Assembly: GCF_037076465.1 (NCBI RefSeq)
Contig: NZ_AP028908.1
Location: 2,542,001-2,606,000, forward strand
Source: Pectobacterium araliae
GTDB lineage: Bacteria; Pseudomonadota; Gammaproteobacteria; Enterobacterales; Enterobacteriaceae
Direction of reading: 5' to 3'
Length of the DNA stretch: 64,000 bases
The position numbers and the translations under genes were made by a program. Shown here in pieces: positions 31,200 to 41,164 of this stretch (the stretch's first letter is position 1; each line of letters opens with the position of its first letter). The notes beneath the pieces are model-generated. The model did not search any database and was not told the DNA's origin. It was given only the letters and a program-made list of their open reading frames with translations.

Positions 31200-31576
31200 A
31201 GGCCACTCCTTATTAGCAAACAAATTTCATCTGAAAAAAGACACTATCATTTACAGCCGAACCCACTGAGACAATAAAGCGACAAATAATAGGGTTATTA
31301 CGATTCTTTCATAATTCTAACGAAAAATCTCCGACGCATGCATCACTAATAGTATAAATTAGCCCTTTCACTTTCATGATAAATCGGACACAATCCGCTG
31401 TTTATGAAAGCGCTGCGTGCCAGTCGAAAAACGTCAAGCCAGATCCCTTCGGTATAACATTCGGCATTCTCCTTCTGAAATCCTGTTTTTTAGCTTAGAA
31501 GAAGAACTTTAAACGTAGGCAAACGATTAACAATATACTTACGTCTGTAACAGGTAAGTTCAGGAGTCATTTTTAG
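31200..31576 (+). promoter_or_regulatory. cydH/purR intergenic region with candidate PurR operator
   Basis: The 377-base gap has no gene. AGGCAAACGATTAACA at 31517-31532 matches the PurR operator core (GCAANCGNTT) with two mismatches at its right edge, and lies 45 bases before purR. This agrees with the known autorepression of purR in E. coli. Confidence 0.55.
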
Positions 31577-32602
31577 ATGGCAACGATTAAAGATGTGGCA
31601 AAACGTGCTGGCGTTTCCACCACAACCGTATCGCACGTGATCAATAAAACACGTTTCGTCGCCGAAGAGACTAAGGCAGCCGTCAGGGCAGCAATCAAGG
31701 AATTGCACTATTCGCCTAGCGCCGTCGCCCGTAGCCTTAAAGTTAATCACACTAAATCTATCGGCTTGCTGGCTACATCCAGCGAAGCGCCCTATTTCGC
31801 CGAGATCATTGAAGCGGTCGAAAACAGCTGTTATGCCAAAGGCTACACGCTGGTGCTGTGTAATTCTCATAACGATATCGGCAAACAGCGCGCTTATCTC
31901 TCGATGCTGGCGCAAAAACGCGTCGACGGCCTGCTGGTCATGTGTGCCGAGTACCCGCCAGAGTTATTGGGCATGTTGGAAGATTATCGCAGCATTCCTA
32001 TGGTCGTCATGGACTGGGGACAAATGCACAGCGATTTTACCGATACCATCATCGATAACGCCTTTGAGGGCGGTTATATGGCAGGCCGCTACCTGATTGA
32101 ACGCGGTCATCGGGATATTGGCGCTATCCCTGGAATACAAGAGCGCAACACGGGTAACGGACGCTACCTTGGCTTTTTAAAAGCCTTGAAGGAAGCCGAC
32201 ATTACCGTGCGCGATGAATGGGTCGTGCGGGGCGATTTTGAACCGGAATCCGGTTATAAAGCCATGCATCAGATTCTCGCGCAAAAGCAGCGACCTACCG
32301 CGGTATTCTGTGGTGGCGATATCATGGCGATGGGAGCCATTTGTGCGGCAGACGAATTGGGGTTACGTGTGCCACAAGATATTTCGGTGATCGGTTATGA
32401 CAACGTCCGCCACGCGCGCTTCTTTACGCCCGCACTAACCACCATCCATCAGCCCAAAGAGCGTCTGGGCCAATCCGCGTTTTCTATGTTGCTGGATCGG
32501 ATTACCAGCAAGCGTGAAGATGCACACGTCATTGAGGTGCATCCGACGTTGATTGAACGTCGCTCGGTTGCCGACGGTCCGTTTCGCGATTATCGCCGCT
32601 AA
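31577..32602 (+). CDS. purR: Purine repressor
   Basis: A 341-residue LacI-family repressor that binds hypoxanthine or guanine and represses purine synthesis genes. The LacI helix-turn-helix [20 protein letters not shown] is complete, followed by the hinge [20 protein letters not shown] and the periplasmic-binding-like corepressor domain ([20 protein letters not shown], about residues 270-290). The length equals E. coli PurR. It is followed by the group II intron on the opposite strand. Confidence 0.97.
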   Translation: MATIKDVAKRAGVSTTTVSHVINKTRFVAEETKAAVRAAIKELHYSPSAVARSLKVNHTKSIGLLATSSEAPYFAEIIEAVENSCYAKGYTLVLCNSHNDIGKQRAYLSMLAQKRVDGLLVMCAEYPPELLGMLEDYRSIPMVVMDWGQMHSDFTDTIIDNAFEGGYMAGRYLIERGHRDIGAIPGIQERNTGNGRYLGFLKALKEADITVRDEWVVRGDFEPESGYKAMHQILAQKQRPTAVFCGGDIMAMGAICAADELGLRVPQDISVIGYDNVRHARFFTPALTTIHQPKERLGQSAFSMLLDRITSKREDAHVIEVHPTLIERRSVADGPFRDYRR

Positions 32603-32647
32603 TCTCGGCGACTCAACATAGACCGATGTTCTTATTCCCGCCTGCTA

Positions 32648-34567
32648 ATCGAGTAGGAGGCGAGATTACTCCCGCCGTCCTCTCACACCACCGTACGTGC
32701 GGTTCCGCATACGGCGGTTCATGTTAACTCTGGAACTGCCGTTGCTGCTCCACTAGTGATATCAAGCCGAGTCGTCTGAACTGCGCCGTCTTTATCGCAT
32801 CATTCATGTGACTCGACCCCGCGTTCCACCACGCTCCTCGCTGGTTACTCGCCGACCTCCACGCTCGCTTTTCACACAAGCCCGCTCGCATTAGCATTCG
32901 GGCTCGCGTATACGTTCGTTTCCATTGCCGCCACAGTAGACTGCGCAGTTTACGCCTGACCCAGCCGTCAATCTTCTCCAGAACTCCTTTTACTTCCGTG
33001 TATCTGAAGTAGCTCATCCAGCCTCGCAGTATCGGTGTGAGTTCATTGATTACGCCTTTCACTGATTTCGTCGCGTGCCCTGTCGTCAGGCTACGGATCT
33101 TCTCCTTCAGCCTCTCGACACTGCTCCCTGCGATCTTCAGTCGGGTCTGTTTGTGCCGTGTCACGCTGTATCCCAGGAACTTACGCTCCCACGGTCGCGC
33201 CACCGCACTCTTCTGCTCATTGACCTTTAGCTTCAGTATGTCTCTCAGGTACACCCTGATTGCCCTAAAGATATGCTCGCCTGCTTTGCGACTGCTCACG
33301 TAAATGTTGCAGTCATCCGCATAGCGACAGAAGCTGTGACCTCGACGCTCCAGTTCTTTATCCAGTTCATCCAGCAGAATGTTCGACAGTAGCGGCGACA
33401 ACGGTCCGCCCTGCGGCATTCCCTTACCTCGCTTCTCTGTCTCGCACCCGTTCGTCATTTCCGCTTCAAGGTAGCGACGTATCAGTTTCAACAGCCGTTT
33501 ATCCCTGACAGCCTCGCCAGACGTGACATCAAAATGTCATGATCCACCCGGTCAAAGAACTTTTCCAGATCCAGATCGACCACCCAGCGTTTCCCGCTTT
33601 GTATGTAGCGCTGTGCCTGTTGCACTGCCTGCCACGCATTGCGGTTACTTCTGAACCCGTAACTCGATTCGCAGAAGTGCGGCTCCACGACCGGACTGAG
33701 TTGTTGTGCTATCGCCTGCTGGATAAGCCTGTCCACTACCGTCGGGATACCCAGGGTTCTCACGCCGCCGTCCGGCTTTGGGATATCCACTCTGCGTATC
33801 GCCTGCGGCTGGTAGGCGCCCGTAATCAATGCCTGCCTGATACTCGCCCAGTTCTGTTTCAGCCACGGCTTCAACTCCGTCACTTTCAGGTTATCTACCC
33901 CTGCCGCGCCGTTGTTTTCCACCACGCGCTGATAGGCCAGCATCAGGTTCTCTCTCGTTATCACCGTTTCCATCGTCAACGGCATTTCCGCTTTCGTTTG
34001 CCCACCGACCGCCGTGGGGATTTCAGCACCCTCATGCAGCACTGACGGATACTGTCCGTCTCCTCTGCCGCTGGCCGCAGTGCTCTGCGCTTGTGCCTCA
34101 TTAATTCCCATCGAGTATCGGTGTCCTAATCACGGTTAATCATGTTCAGCCCTTCATGCTGCCAGTTATGCAGCACTACTACGGCTTCGGCTGACTGCTG
34201 CACGTTCATCCCGTCGCCTCTCGACGCTCGGTAGCCCTGAAGCAAACGTGCAGCCCTCCCGGGGTAATTCGCGCGACCTTCCTGCTTATGCCTGTCAGCT
34301 TTACGTCACAGCGTTCTGTGCAAGTATTGGGCTTTGATGATATTTGCCACCTTACCCCGCTGTGCCGCCTAAACTGCTTCCTGTTCGTCAGGCCAGCATT
34401 TTGCCTTCAGCTTCCTTCAGATCCCACCTCGCGGTGGGCACCCTTGCCGTTCGGCTAACACTTCCCCTTGCCGGGTGTGTAGAGGACTTTCACCGCCAAG
34501 TCGCCCCTTGACCACTACAGTCAACGGACAGCGCCCGTCAAGGCGCTACGCGCCATGCCCGGCGCAC
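32648..34567 (-). mobile_element. Group II intron (bacterial class C-like)
   Basis: On the minus strand the element starts with GTGCGCC (34567 downward), the group II 5' consensus, and contains a reverse transcriptase. It ends in a typical domain V/VI region: the stem CCGTATGCGGAACCGCACG near 32710-32690, then GGCGGGAGTAATCTCGCC with a bulged A, and the end CTCCTACTCGAT at about 32648. The 3' boundary may be off by a few bases. It is about 1.9 kb. Its 5' end lies four bases after the T-run of the ribC terminator, the kind of site that class C introns prefer. No second copy is in the window. Confidence 0.9.
32724..34111 (-). pseudogene. Intron-encoded reverse transcriptase/maturase, frameshifted
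   Basis: Two overlapping frames make one protein. The first, 34111-33488 (207 residues), has RT motifs KPDGGVRTLGIPTVVDRLIQ and WVVDLDLEKFFDRVDHDIL. The second, ending at 32724, has GMPQGGPLSPLLSNILLDELD, the catalytic FCRYADD and a maturase X domain (GWMSYFRYTEVKGVLEKID). The first frame breaks at LARLSGINGC; the second would continue VRDKRLLKLIRRYLEAEM. Loss of one base near 33512-33516 (CT where a CGT codon is expected) explains the break. Repaired, it would be about 460 residues. Without it the intron would depend on a maturase supplied elsewhere. Confidence 0.88.
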
Positions 34568-34571
34568 AAAT

Positions 34572-34603
34572 AAAAAACCGGACAATGTTGCTCGTCCGGT
34601 TTA
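34572..34603 (-). terminator. Rho-independent terminator of ribC, intron target
   Basis: On the minus strand AAACCGGAC pairs with GTCCGGTTT across a ten-base loop, followed by TTTTTT. The intron begins at 34567, immediately beyond. Confidence 0.9.
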
Positions 34604-34624
34604 CCAAAAAGAGGGAATGCAGAA

Positions 34625-35260
34625 CTACTCTTCTTTACCGAGGTCGTTCGCCTGCTTACTGGCTAACACACGCTCGACGGTATCCACCACGGCCTGCGTT
34701 TGTGGATCAATTTCAATATTGATGCGATGCCCTAAACGCTTTTGCCCCAGCGTTGTGCGATTCAACGTTTCTGGAATTAAATGCACGCAGAAACGCCCGC
34801 GGATCACCTCACCCACCGTCAGGCTGATGCCATCAATCCCGACAAAACCTTTATGCAGCACGTATTTCATCAGCGCTTCATCTGCCAGACGGAACCAAAT
34901 CTGGTGATTGTTCTCTGATACCTGAATCTTGACCACTTCCGCCGTGCACATAATGTGACCCGACATCACATGCCCACCGATCTCATCACCGAATTTTGCC
35001 GCTCGCTCAATATTCACGACATCGCCTTCATGAATATCACCCAAATTCGTTAGCCGCAGCGTTTCTTTCATGAGATCAAAACTGACGCGATCGCCATCAA
35101 TAGCTGTCACCGTTAGGCAGCAGCCGTTGTGCGCCACCGATGCACCGAGCGTAAGCCCTGTCAGTAGGTCGGGGGGGAGTTGAATAACGTGAGTACGAAA
35201 ATTGGATTTTTCTTCAATTGACACCACAGATGCGGTGCCCTGAACAATACCGGTAAACAT
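34625..35260 (-). CDS. ribC: Riboflavin synthase alpha subunit
   Basis: Also called ribE. It dismutates two 6,7-dimethyl-8-ribityllumazine molecules into riboflavin and a pyrimidine. The 211-residue protein has two lumazine-binding repeats: [16 protein letters not shown] at the start and [15 protein letters not shown] at about residue 96, with SHNG-type motif [11 protein letters not shown]. It is divergent from mdtK, as in E. coli, though cfa is missing from the neighbourhood. Confidence 0.97.
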   Translation of the reverse strand: MFTGIVQGTASVVSIEEKSNFRTHVIQLPPDLLTGLTLGASVAHNGCCLTVTAIDGDRVSFDLMKETLRLTNLGDIHEGDVVNIERAAKFGDEIGGHVMSGHIMCTAEVVKIQVSENNHQIWFRLADEALMKYVLHKGFVGIDGISLTVGEVIRGRFCVHLIPETLNRTTLGQKRLGHRINIEIDPQTQAVVDTVERVLASKQANDLGKEE

Positions 35261-35508
35261 GCGGTTTGCCTCTTAAAAACAAAGAAATGACGCTGTGCAG
35301 TGTGCACGATATTCCACGGAAAACCAAACCGGAATGCCAGACATCAAACGCTATCGAAACCGCAGCGTAACAAAAAGAATATATTCTCTTTCATGCTGGT
35401 TTACTTTTATTAAGTCGTTACAATAATGCTCTCATTTTATTCTTGACGTTTTTCATATCCAGATTTTTCATCCCGCTAGCAAAATTAAGTCATTCAAGGA
35501 AGGTATCC

Positions 35509-36882
35509 GTGCAACAGTATCTGACAGAAGCGCGTAAGTTATCGGCGCTTGCTGTTCCTGTCATTATTGCGCAAGTGTCCCAAACATCAATGGGTGTGGT
35601 TGACACCATCATGGCCGGTGCTTATAGCGCCACCGATATGGCCGCCGTCGCAGTAGGGACGTCTATCTGGCTGCCCGCCATTCTTTTCGGTCACGGCCTG
35701 CTGTTGGCGTTAACGCCCGTTGTCGCACAGCTCAACGGTTCCGGCCGCCGCGATCGCATCTCTTATCAGGTGCGACAATCTTTTTTCCTGGCCGCTATTA
35801 TTTCTCTGCTGACAATGCTGGTGCTGTATCAGGGTGAATATGCCATCAATCTGATGAGCGACGATTCGCCAGAGCTGGCTGCAAAAGCCATCGGTTATCT
35901 GCATGCATTACTGTGGGGTGTTCCCGGCTATCTGTTCTACCAGGTATTACGCTGCCAGTGTGAGGGGCTGTCCAAAACCTATCCCGGGATGATGATTGGG
36001 TTCATTGGGCTGTTAATCAATATCCCGATTAACTATATCTTTATCCACGGTAAATTTGGCATGCCGGAACTGGGCGGCGTAGGCTGTGGTGTGGCTACCG
36101 CCTCGGTTTACTGGATCATGATGCTGCTGATGATGCTTTATACCCGACGCGCTTCCTGGCTACGCGATATCCGCCTTCATCGCCCGGCATTCCGGCCGGA
36201 TTTTACCGTGCTCAAACGACTGTTTGGCCTCGGTTTACCCATCGCGCTAGCACTGTTTTTTGAAGTTACGCTGTTTGCGGTGGTGGCGCTGTTGGTATTA
36301 CCGCTCGGTGTCGTTGATGTGGCTGGTCATCAGATTGCCCTGAATTTCAGCTCACTGATGTTCGTTCTTCCACTTTCGGTTGGCGTCGCCACGACCATTC
36401 GCGTCGGACATCGTTTAGGGGAAGGGTCGGTTGAAAACGCCCGCATTGCCGCGCACACCGGTATCATGGCTGGCGTCGCGTTAGCCTGCTGCACAGCAAT
36501 CTTCACCACGCTACTGCGTGAACCTATCGCCCTGCTCTACAATCAGGACCCTCTGGTGGTCGCAATGGCTTCTCAGCTCATGCTTTTAGCCGCCGTTTAT
36601 CAAATCTCCGATGCGGTTCAGGCGATCGGCAGTGGTGTACTGCGCGGTTATAAAGATACTCGCTCGATTTTTTATATTACGTTTACAGCATATTGGGTAT
36701 TGGGATTACCGAGCGGCTATCTGCTGGCGTTGACAGATGTCATCGTCACGCGCATGGGCCCAGCAGGATTTTGGTGTGGTTTCATCATTGGCCTGACAGC
36801 AGCAGCAGTGATGATGGTGACGCGGATTCGCTTTCTTCAGCGTCAGCCGGCCGCGCGAATTTTAGCGCGAGCCGCCCGCTAG
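35509..36882 (+). CDS. mdtK: MATE multidrug efflux protein MdtK (NorM)
   Basis: A sodium-coupled MATE efflux pump that removes fluoroquinolones, acriflavine and other cations. It has twelve hydrophobic helices and the blocks [36 protein letters not shown] and [19 protein letters not shown] frame opens at 35443, but the GTG at 35509 follows AAGGAAGG, starts [17 protein letters not shown], and gives 457 residues, exactly the E. coli length. Confidence 0.95.
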   Translation: MQQYLTEARKLSALAVPVIIAQVSQTSMGVVDTIMAGAYSATDMAAVAVGTSIWLPAILFGHGLLLALTPVVAQLNGSGRRDRISYQVRQSFFLAAIISLLTMLVLYQGEYAINLMSDDSPELAAKAIGYLHALLWGVPGYLFYQVLRCQCEGLSKTYPGMMIGFIGLLINIPINYIFIHGKFGMPELGGVGCGVATASVYWIMMLLMMLYTRRASWLRDIRLHRPAFRPDFTVLKRLFGLGLPIALALFFEVTLFAVVALLVLPLGVVDVAGHQIALNFSSLMFVLPLSVGVATTIRVGHRLGEGSVENARIAAHTGIMAGVALACCTAIFTTLLREPIALLYNQDPLVVAMASQLMLLAAVYQISDAVQAIGSGVLRGYKDTRSIFYITFTAYWVLGLPSGYLLALTDVIVTRMGPAGFWCGFIIGLTAAAVMMVTRIRFLQRQPAARILARAAR

Positions 36883-37041
36883 ATACCGTTTTATCCCGTT
36901 TACGTCGAAAAAAACAGCGGGATGGATACAAGCTCAGCAATCGCATCGGCAAGCGCACAAAATTGCATTTTTTTCTTGCCAGATTTCCCCTTGCTCGCTA
37001 CTATTCGTCCCGCTATCAGACAGGCAGTTCGGTATCTCAAT

Positions 37042-37118
37042 GCGTTCATAGCTCAGTTGGTTAGAGCACCACCTTGACATGGTGGGGGTCGTTGGTTCGA
37101 GTCCAATTGAACGCACCA
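37042..37118 (+). tRNA. valW: tRNA-Val (GAC)
   Basis: A 77-base cloverleaf with acceptor stem GCGTTCA/TGAACGC, D-arm GCTCAGTTGGTTAGAGC, anticodon stem-loop ACCACCTTGACATGGTGG (anticodon GAC), T-arm GTTGGTTCGAGTCCAAT, and encoded CCA. It is essentially the E. coli valW sequence. Confidence 0.97.
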
Positions 37119-37235
37119 TTCCTTGTTTTTCCTTCCTCTATTTCTTTTGCATTGCTGTTTTCTCTTTCGTTCATTGATACAAAAAACGCCGCTATTTCTC
37201 GATGATTTATTCGCCCATACCGTCTATTGCCCCCA

Positions 37236-37268
37236 ATTAAGTAATTAAATTAACCATTAAGTAACTAA
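37236..37268 (+). repeat. Two direct repeats upstream of the lactate permease gene
   Basis: ATTAAGTAATTAA (37236-37248) and ATTAAGTAACTAA (37256-37268) differ at one of 13 positions and start 20 bases apart, about two helical turns. They could be an operator for the lctP-lutABC operon. A small hairpin, CACAC-TTATT-GTGTG plus T7, follows at 37272-37293. Confidence 0.5.
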
Positions 37269-37414
37269 CATCACACTTATTGTGTGTTTTTTTGTTTCAT
37301 CTGACCCGATTCAGCTAAAATTATTTAATAACCATGCGTTATATAAGTGTATATAGCAGCACGTTGGTATTCCTTGTTTTTTACTTCTTAAAATCAGGAT
37401 GTCAGGACACCGCT

Positions 37415-38968
37415 ATGCACGATTATTTATATTTTTTGCTGGGTAGCTTCCCACTGTTGGTCATGATTGTTCTTATTCTCAAAATAAAAATGCCTATCCA
37501 CTATGCAGTGCTGATTACGCTGACGCTAACCGTCATGATCGCCGCCCTATTCTGGCACACGCCACTAAAAACACTGGGATTAGCGGCGAGCTATGGCGCG
37601 CTGAAAGGTCTATGGCCAATAATTATCGTTATTCTGGGTGCCATATACAGTTATAACCTGATGCAAAAGACACGCAGCATGGATGTACTGCGGGACGTAC
37701 TTGCTAGTATCAGCGATGATAAACGCATTCAGGTATTGCTGATTTCATGGTGTTTTGGTGGTTTTCTCGAAGCGGCGGCGGGTTATGGCACCGCCGTTGC
37801 GATCCCCATTGGCATCCTGATTGCACAGGGTTTCAACCCAATGAAAGCGGCGATTGCATCACTGGTCGCCAATACCGTTCCCACCGCCTTTGGTGCTGTC
37901 GGCATTCCGGTTTCTATTTTAGCGGAGCAGGTTCACCTTCCTGTCACCACATTAAGCGCGACGGTTGTGCTGCAACTGGCGTTGTTCAATATCCTTCTGC
38001 CCTTTGTCATCATCGTGATTATTGGCGGCAGCATTAAGGCCATTCGCGGCGTGTTCGCGATTACGCTGGTGTGCGGCGTGGCCACGCTGGTGCCACAGTA
38101 TATTGTGGCTGTCCATCTCGGCGCCGAATTGCCCGCTTTCGCTGGCAGTTTAGTCAGCCTGATTGCTGTTACAGCAATGGCAAAATGCCGTAAAAAAGCA
38201 ACCGATACCCCCTACCTTATCGACAGCGCGCAGCGTGCTTCCTTATCAGGCTATTCTGTCAGTCAGCTGCTGCGCGCTTGTGCGATTTATATCCTGATTT
38301 TTACCTTTATTCTGCTTTGTTCTCCGCTGTTTCCCGCCATCAAAGCTACCGTCTCTCAGGTCGCTTCCGTCATTCCTTTTTATCTGACGGAAACACAGGT
38401 GCTGAAGTTGAAGATCGACTGGATTGGCACCCCCGGCGTTTTGATCATCATCGCCAGTCTGTGGGGCGGTTTTATGCAGGGAGCAACGCTGGGAACCATG
38501 TTGAACGTCTTCGTCAGTACGATAAAACAGCTCAAAAATTCGATTATCGCGATTACCGCTATCGTCGCTATGGCGACGGTGATGGATGTCAGCGGACTGA
38601 TCGCCACGCTGGCACAAACCATGGTGGATGTAACCGGAGGGGGCTACCTGTTTATTGCCCCAGTGATTGGGGCGTTAGGCACTTTCGTCACTGGCAGCGA
38701 CACCAACTCCAACGTGCTGTTTGGCAAACTGCAAACCATGGCAGCGGAAAAATTGCATGTTGACCCCGTCTGGCTGGCGGCGGCGAATACCGCAGGCGCC
38801 ACTGGCGGCAAGATGATATCGCCGCAAAGTATTGCGATCGCGGTGTCGGCAACGCGCATGGAAGGACAAGGCAGCGCAATCATGTCCGGTACGCTGAAGT
38901 ATTGCGGCGTCTACATCATCATTCTTGGGCTCAAGGTCGGCCTGGTCTACTACCTGTTTATGGCCTGA
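37415..38968 (+). CDS. L-lactate permease family transporter
   Basis: A 517-residue inner-membrane protein of the LctP/LldP family, which imports lactate or glycolate with protons. Motifs include SWCFGGFLEAAAGYGTAVAI, VANTVPTAFGAVGIPV, GALGTFVTGSDTNSNVLF and GGKMISPQSIAIAV. It is shorter than E. coli LldP (551) and moderately diverged. A longer frame opens at 37334, but the ATG at 37415 is preceded by CAGGA and begins before the first helix. The lutABC genes follow after 45 bases, which supports lactate as substrate. Confidence 0.9.
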   Translation: MHDYLYFLLGSFPLLVMIVLILKIKMPIHYAVLITLTLTVMIAALFWHTPLKTLGLAASYGALKGLWPIIIVILGAIYSYNLMQKTRSMDVLRDVLASISDDKRIQVLLISWCFGGFLEAAAGYGTAVAIPIGILIAQGFNPMKAAIASLVANTVPTAFGAVGIPVSILAEQVHLPVTTLSATVVLQLALFNILLPFVIIVIIGGSIKAIRGVFAITLVCGVATLVPQYIVAVHLGAELPAFAGSLVSLIAVTAMAKCRKKATDTPYLIDSAQRASLSGYSVSQLLRACAIYILIFTFILLCSPLFPAIKATVSQVASVIPFYLTETQVLKLKIDWIGTPGVLIIIASLWGGFMQGATLGTMLNVFVSTIKQLKNSIIAITAIVAMATVMDVSGLIATLAQTMVDVTGGGYLFIAPVIGALGTFVTGSDTNSNVLFGKLQTMAAEKLHVDPVWLAAANTAGATGGKMISPQSIAIAVSATRMEGQGSAIMSGTLKYCGVYIIILGLKVGLVYYLFMA

Positions 38969-39013
38969 TGTAACAATAAAAAATTCATCTACATTGAGTA
39001 ATGGGAGTCTGTC

Positions 39014-39733
39014 GTGAATGTTAATTTTTTTGTTACCTGTATTGGTGACGCCCTAAAATCCCGCATGGCGCGTGATTCTGTCCTGCTACTGGAGCAGTTG
39101 GGCTGCAACGTGTACTTTCCCGAAAAACAGTCGTGTTGCGGGCAACCTGCCATCAACGGCGGTTATATCAACAGCGCCATTCCCAGTATGAAAAGCGTCA
39201 TTGCCGCGCTGGAGGACAACGACGACCCGATCATTTCTCCCGCAGGTTCATGCATGAATGCCATCCGCCACTATCCCGAATATCTGGCCGATGAACCTGA
39301 ATGGGTACTGCGTGCCGAACGTGTTGCCGAACGCATGAAAGATCTGACATCGTTCATCGTCAATACGCTTGGCGTAACGAACGTCGGTGCACGCCTGTCA
39401 GGAACGGCGGTTTACCACCCCTCTTGTAGCCTGTTTCGCAAATTAGGTGTGCGCGAAGAGCCTATCGCACTACTCAACCACGTTCAGGATTTACACTTGC
39501 TGCCGTTTAAGGCTGAGGAAACCTGTTGTGGCTTCGGCGGTACGTTTTCAGTGAAGATGGCAGAAATTTCCGGCGAAATGGTCAAAGAAAAAGTCAGCCA
39601 CATGATGGAGGTCAAACCCGACTACCTGATTGGTGCCGATGTCAGTTGCCTGCTCAATATTGGTGGTCGTATGCAGCGTGAAGGCCACCCTGTCAAGGTG
39701 ATGCACATCGCCGAAGTCCTGATGAGCCGCTAA
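39014..39733 (+). CDS. lutA: Lactate utilisation protein A (YkgE)
   Basis: A 239-residue member of the LutA/YkgE (GlpC-like) family. Two CCG domains bind iron-sulphur: SCCGQPAINGGY (about residues 41-52) and ETCCGFGGTFSVK (about 175-187). With LutB and LutC it forms an oxidase that converts L-lactate to pyruvate. The start is GTG 39014 (VNVNFFVTCIGDALKSRM), with GGGAG nine bases upstream. It is the second gene of the operon. Confidence 0.94.
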   Translation: MNVNFFVTCIGDALKSRMARDSVLLLEQLGCNVYFPEKQSCCGQPAINGGYINSAIPSMKSVIAALEDNDDPIISPAGSCMNAIRHYPEYLADEPEWVLRAERVAERMKDLTSFIVNTLGVTNVGARLSGTAVYHPSCSLFRKLGVREEPIALLNHVQDLHLLPFKAEETCCGFGGTFSVKMAEISGEMVKEKVSHMMEVKPDYLIGADVSCLLNIGGRMQREGHPVKVMHIAEVLMSR

Positions 39734-39742
39734 GGAGAGGAT

Positions 39743-41164
39743 ATGAGCCTGAAAACCAGCGATGTTAAATTCAAGGATCGTATTCAAACCCAGATTCACG
39801 ATCCCATCATGCGCAAGGCGGTTGCTAATGCGCAGGAACGTATCAGTGAAAACCGTCAAAAAATGGTCGACGAGTTAGGCCATTGGGAAGCATGGCGCGA
39901 TCATGCCGCTCAGATCCGTGAACATGTACTGAACAACCTCGATGCCTACCTTTACCAGCTCTCAGAAAAAGTGACGGACAACGGTGGAAACGTCTATTTC
40001 GCCAAAACCAAGGAGGATGCCACCCGCTATATCCTTCAGGTTGCTCAGGCTAACCATGCCAAAAAAGTCGTCAAAGCGAAGTCGATGGTCACCGAAGAAA
40101 TCGGCATGAACCACGTCTTGCAACAGGCGGGAATTGAGGTGATCGAAACCGATCTGGGCGAATATATTCTACAACTGGATCAAGATCCGCCTTCGCATGT
40201 CGTCGTTCCCGCTATCCACAAAGATCGCTACCAAATCCGCAAGGTACTACACGAAAAATTGGGTTACGACGGACCGGAAACGCCAGAAGCCATGACGCTG
40301 TTTATCCGTCAAAAGATACGTGAGGATTTTCTCAGTGCGGAAGTCGGCGTAACAGGCTGTAATTTTGCGGTGGCGGAAACCGGCTCGGTGTGTCTGGTCA
40401 CCAATGAAGGTAATGCGCGCATGTGTACCACGCTGCCAAAAACGCACATTGCGGTAATGGGCATGGAGCGTATTGCGCCGACGTTTGAGGAAGTGGACGT
40501 TTTAATCACCATGCTGGCGCGTAGTGCAGTCGGCGCACGTCTGACGGGCTACAACACCTGGCTGACGGGGCCACGGGAAGCAGGACATGTTGACGGGCCG
40601 CAGGAATTTCATCTGGTGATCGTCGATAACGGTCGCTCACAGATTCTCGGCTCCGCATTTCGCGATATTCTGCGCTGCATCCGCTGTGGTGCCTGTATCA
40701 ACACCTGCCCTGCCTATCGTCACATCGGTGGACACGGCTACGGCTCCATTTATCCCGGCCCGATCGGCGCGGTCATTTCCCCCTTGCTGGGCGGCTATCA
40801 GGATTTCAAGGAACTGCCCTATACCTGCTCGCTCTGCACCGCCTGCGACACGGTGTGTCCGGTTCGCATCCCCTTATCGTCACTGATTCTCAAACACCGG
40901 CGCGTCATGGCGGAAAGCGGAATCACGCCAAAAGCAGAACAGCGAGTAACGAAACTCTTCAACTACGTCAATAGTCATCCGAGGTTATGGAAGGTCGGAA
41001 TGATCGCCGGTGCCCATGCCGCAGGCTGGTTTATTAAAAACGGAAAAACGTCCATTGAGATGGGTGCCATCGGCGAGTGGACCGAAGCGCGCGATCTGCC
41101 GGATGCAGACGGTGAAAGCTTCCGTAGTTGGTTTAAGAAACATCAGGCGAGAGGAAGAAAATAA
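39743..41164 (+). CDS. lutB: Lactate utilisation iron-sulphur protein B (YkgF)
   Basis: A 473-residue protein with an N-terminal LUD domain (AKTKEDATRYILQVAQ, AETGSVCLVTNEGNARM) and a C-terminal ferredoxin part with two [4Fe-4S] motifs, CIRCGACINTCP (about residues 313-324) and CSLCTACDTVCPVRIP (about 364-379). It transfers electrons during lactate oxidation. AGGAGAGG precedes the ATG. Its stop codon overlaps the lutC start (TAATG), so the two are coupled. Confidence 0.95.
   Translation: MSLKTSDVKFKDRIQTQIHDPIMRKAVANAQERISENRQKMVDELGHWEAWRDHAAQIREHVLNNLDAYLYQLSEKVTDNGGNVYFAKTKEDATRYILQVAQANHAKKVVKAKSMVTEEIGMNHVLQQAGIEVIETDLGEYILQLDQDPPSHVVVPAIHKDRYQIRKVLHEKLGYDGPETPEAMTLFIRQKIREDFLSAEVGVTGCNFAVAETGSVCLVTNEGNARMCTTLPKTHIAVMGMERIAPTFEEVDVLITMLARSAVGARLTGYNTWLTGPREAGHVDGPQEFHLVIVDNGRSQILGSAFRDILRCIRCGACINTCPAYRHIGGHGYGSIYPGPIGAVISPLLGGYQDFKELPYTCSLCTACDTVCPVRIPLSSLILKHRRVMAESGITPKAEQRVTKLFNYVNSHPRLWKVGMIAGAHAAGWFIKNGKTSIEMGAIGEWTEARDLPDADGESFRSWFKKHQARGRK

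Noticed and set aside
32648..34567. A retron or diversity-generating element instead of a group II intron
   Set aside because: The 5' GTGCG, domain V/VI sequence and maturase domain all fit a group II intron, and no template/variable repeat pair is seen.
36934..37119. A reverse frame across the first tRNA-Val (contains LEPTTPTMSRWCSNQLSYE)
   Set aside because: This is the well-known spurious translation of the tRNA antisense strand.
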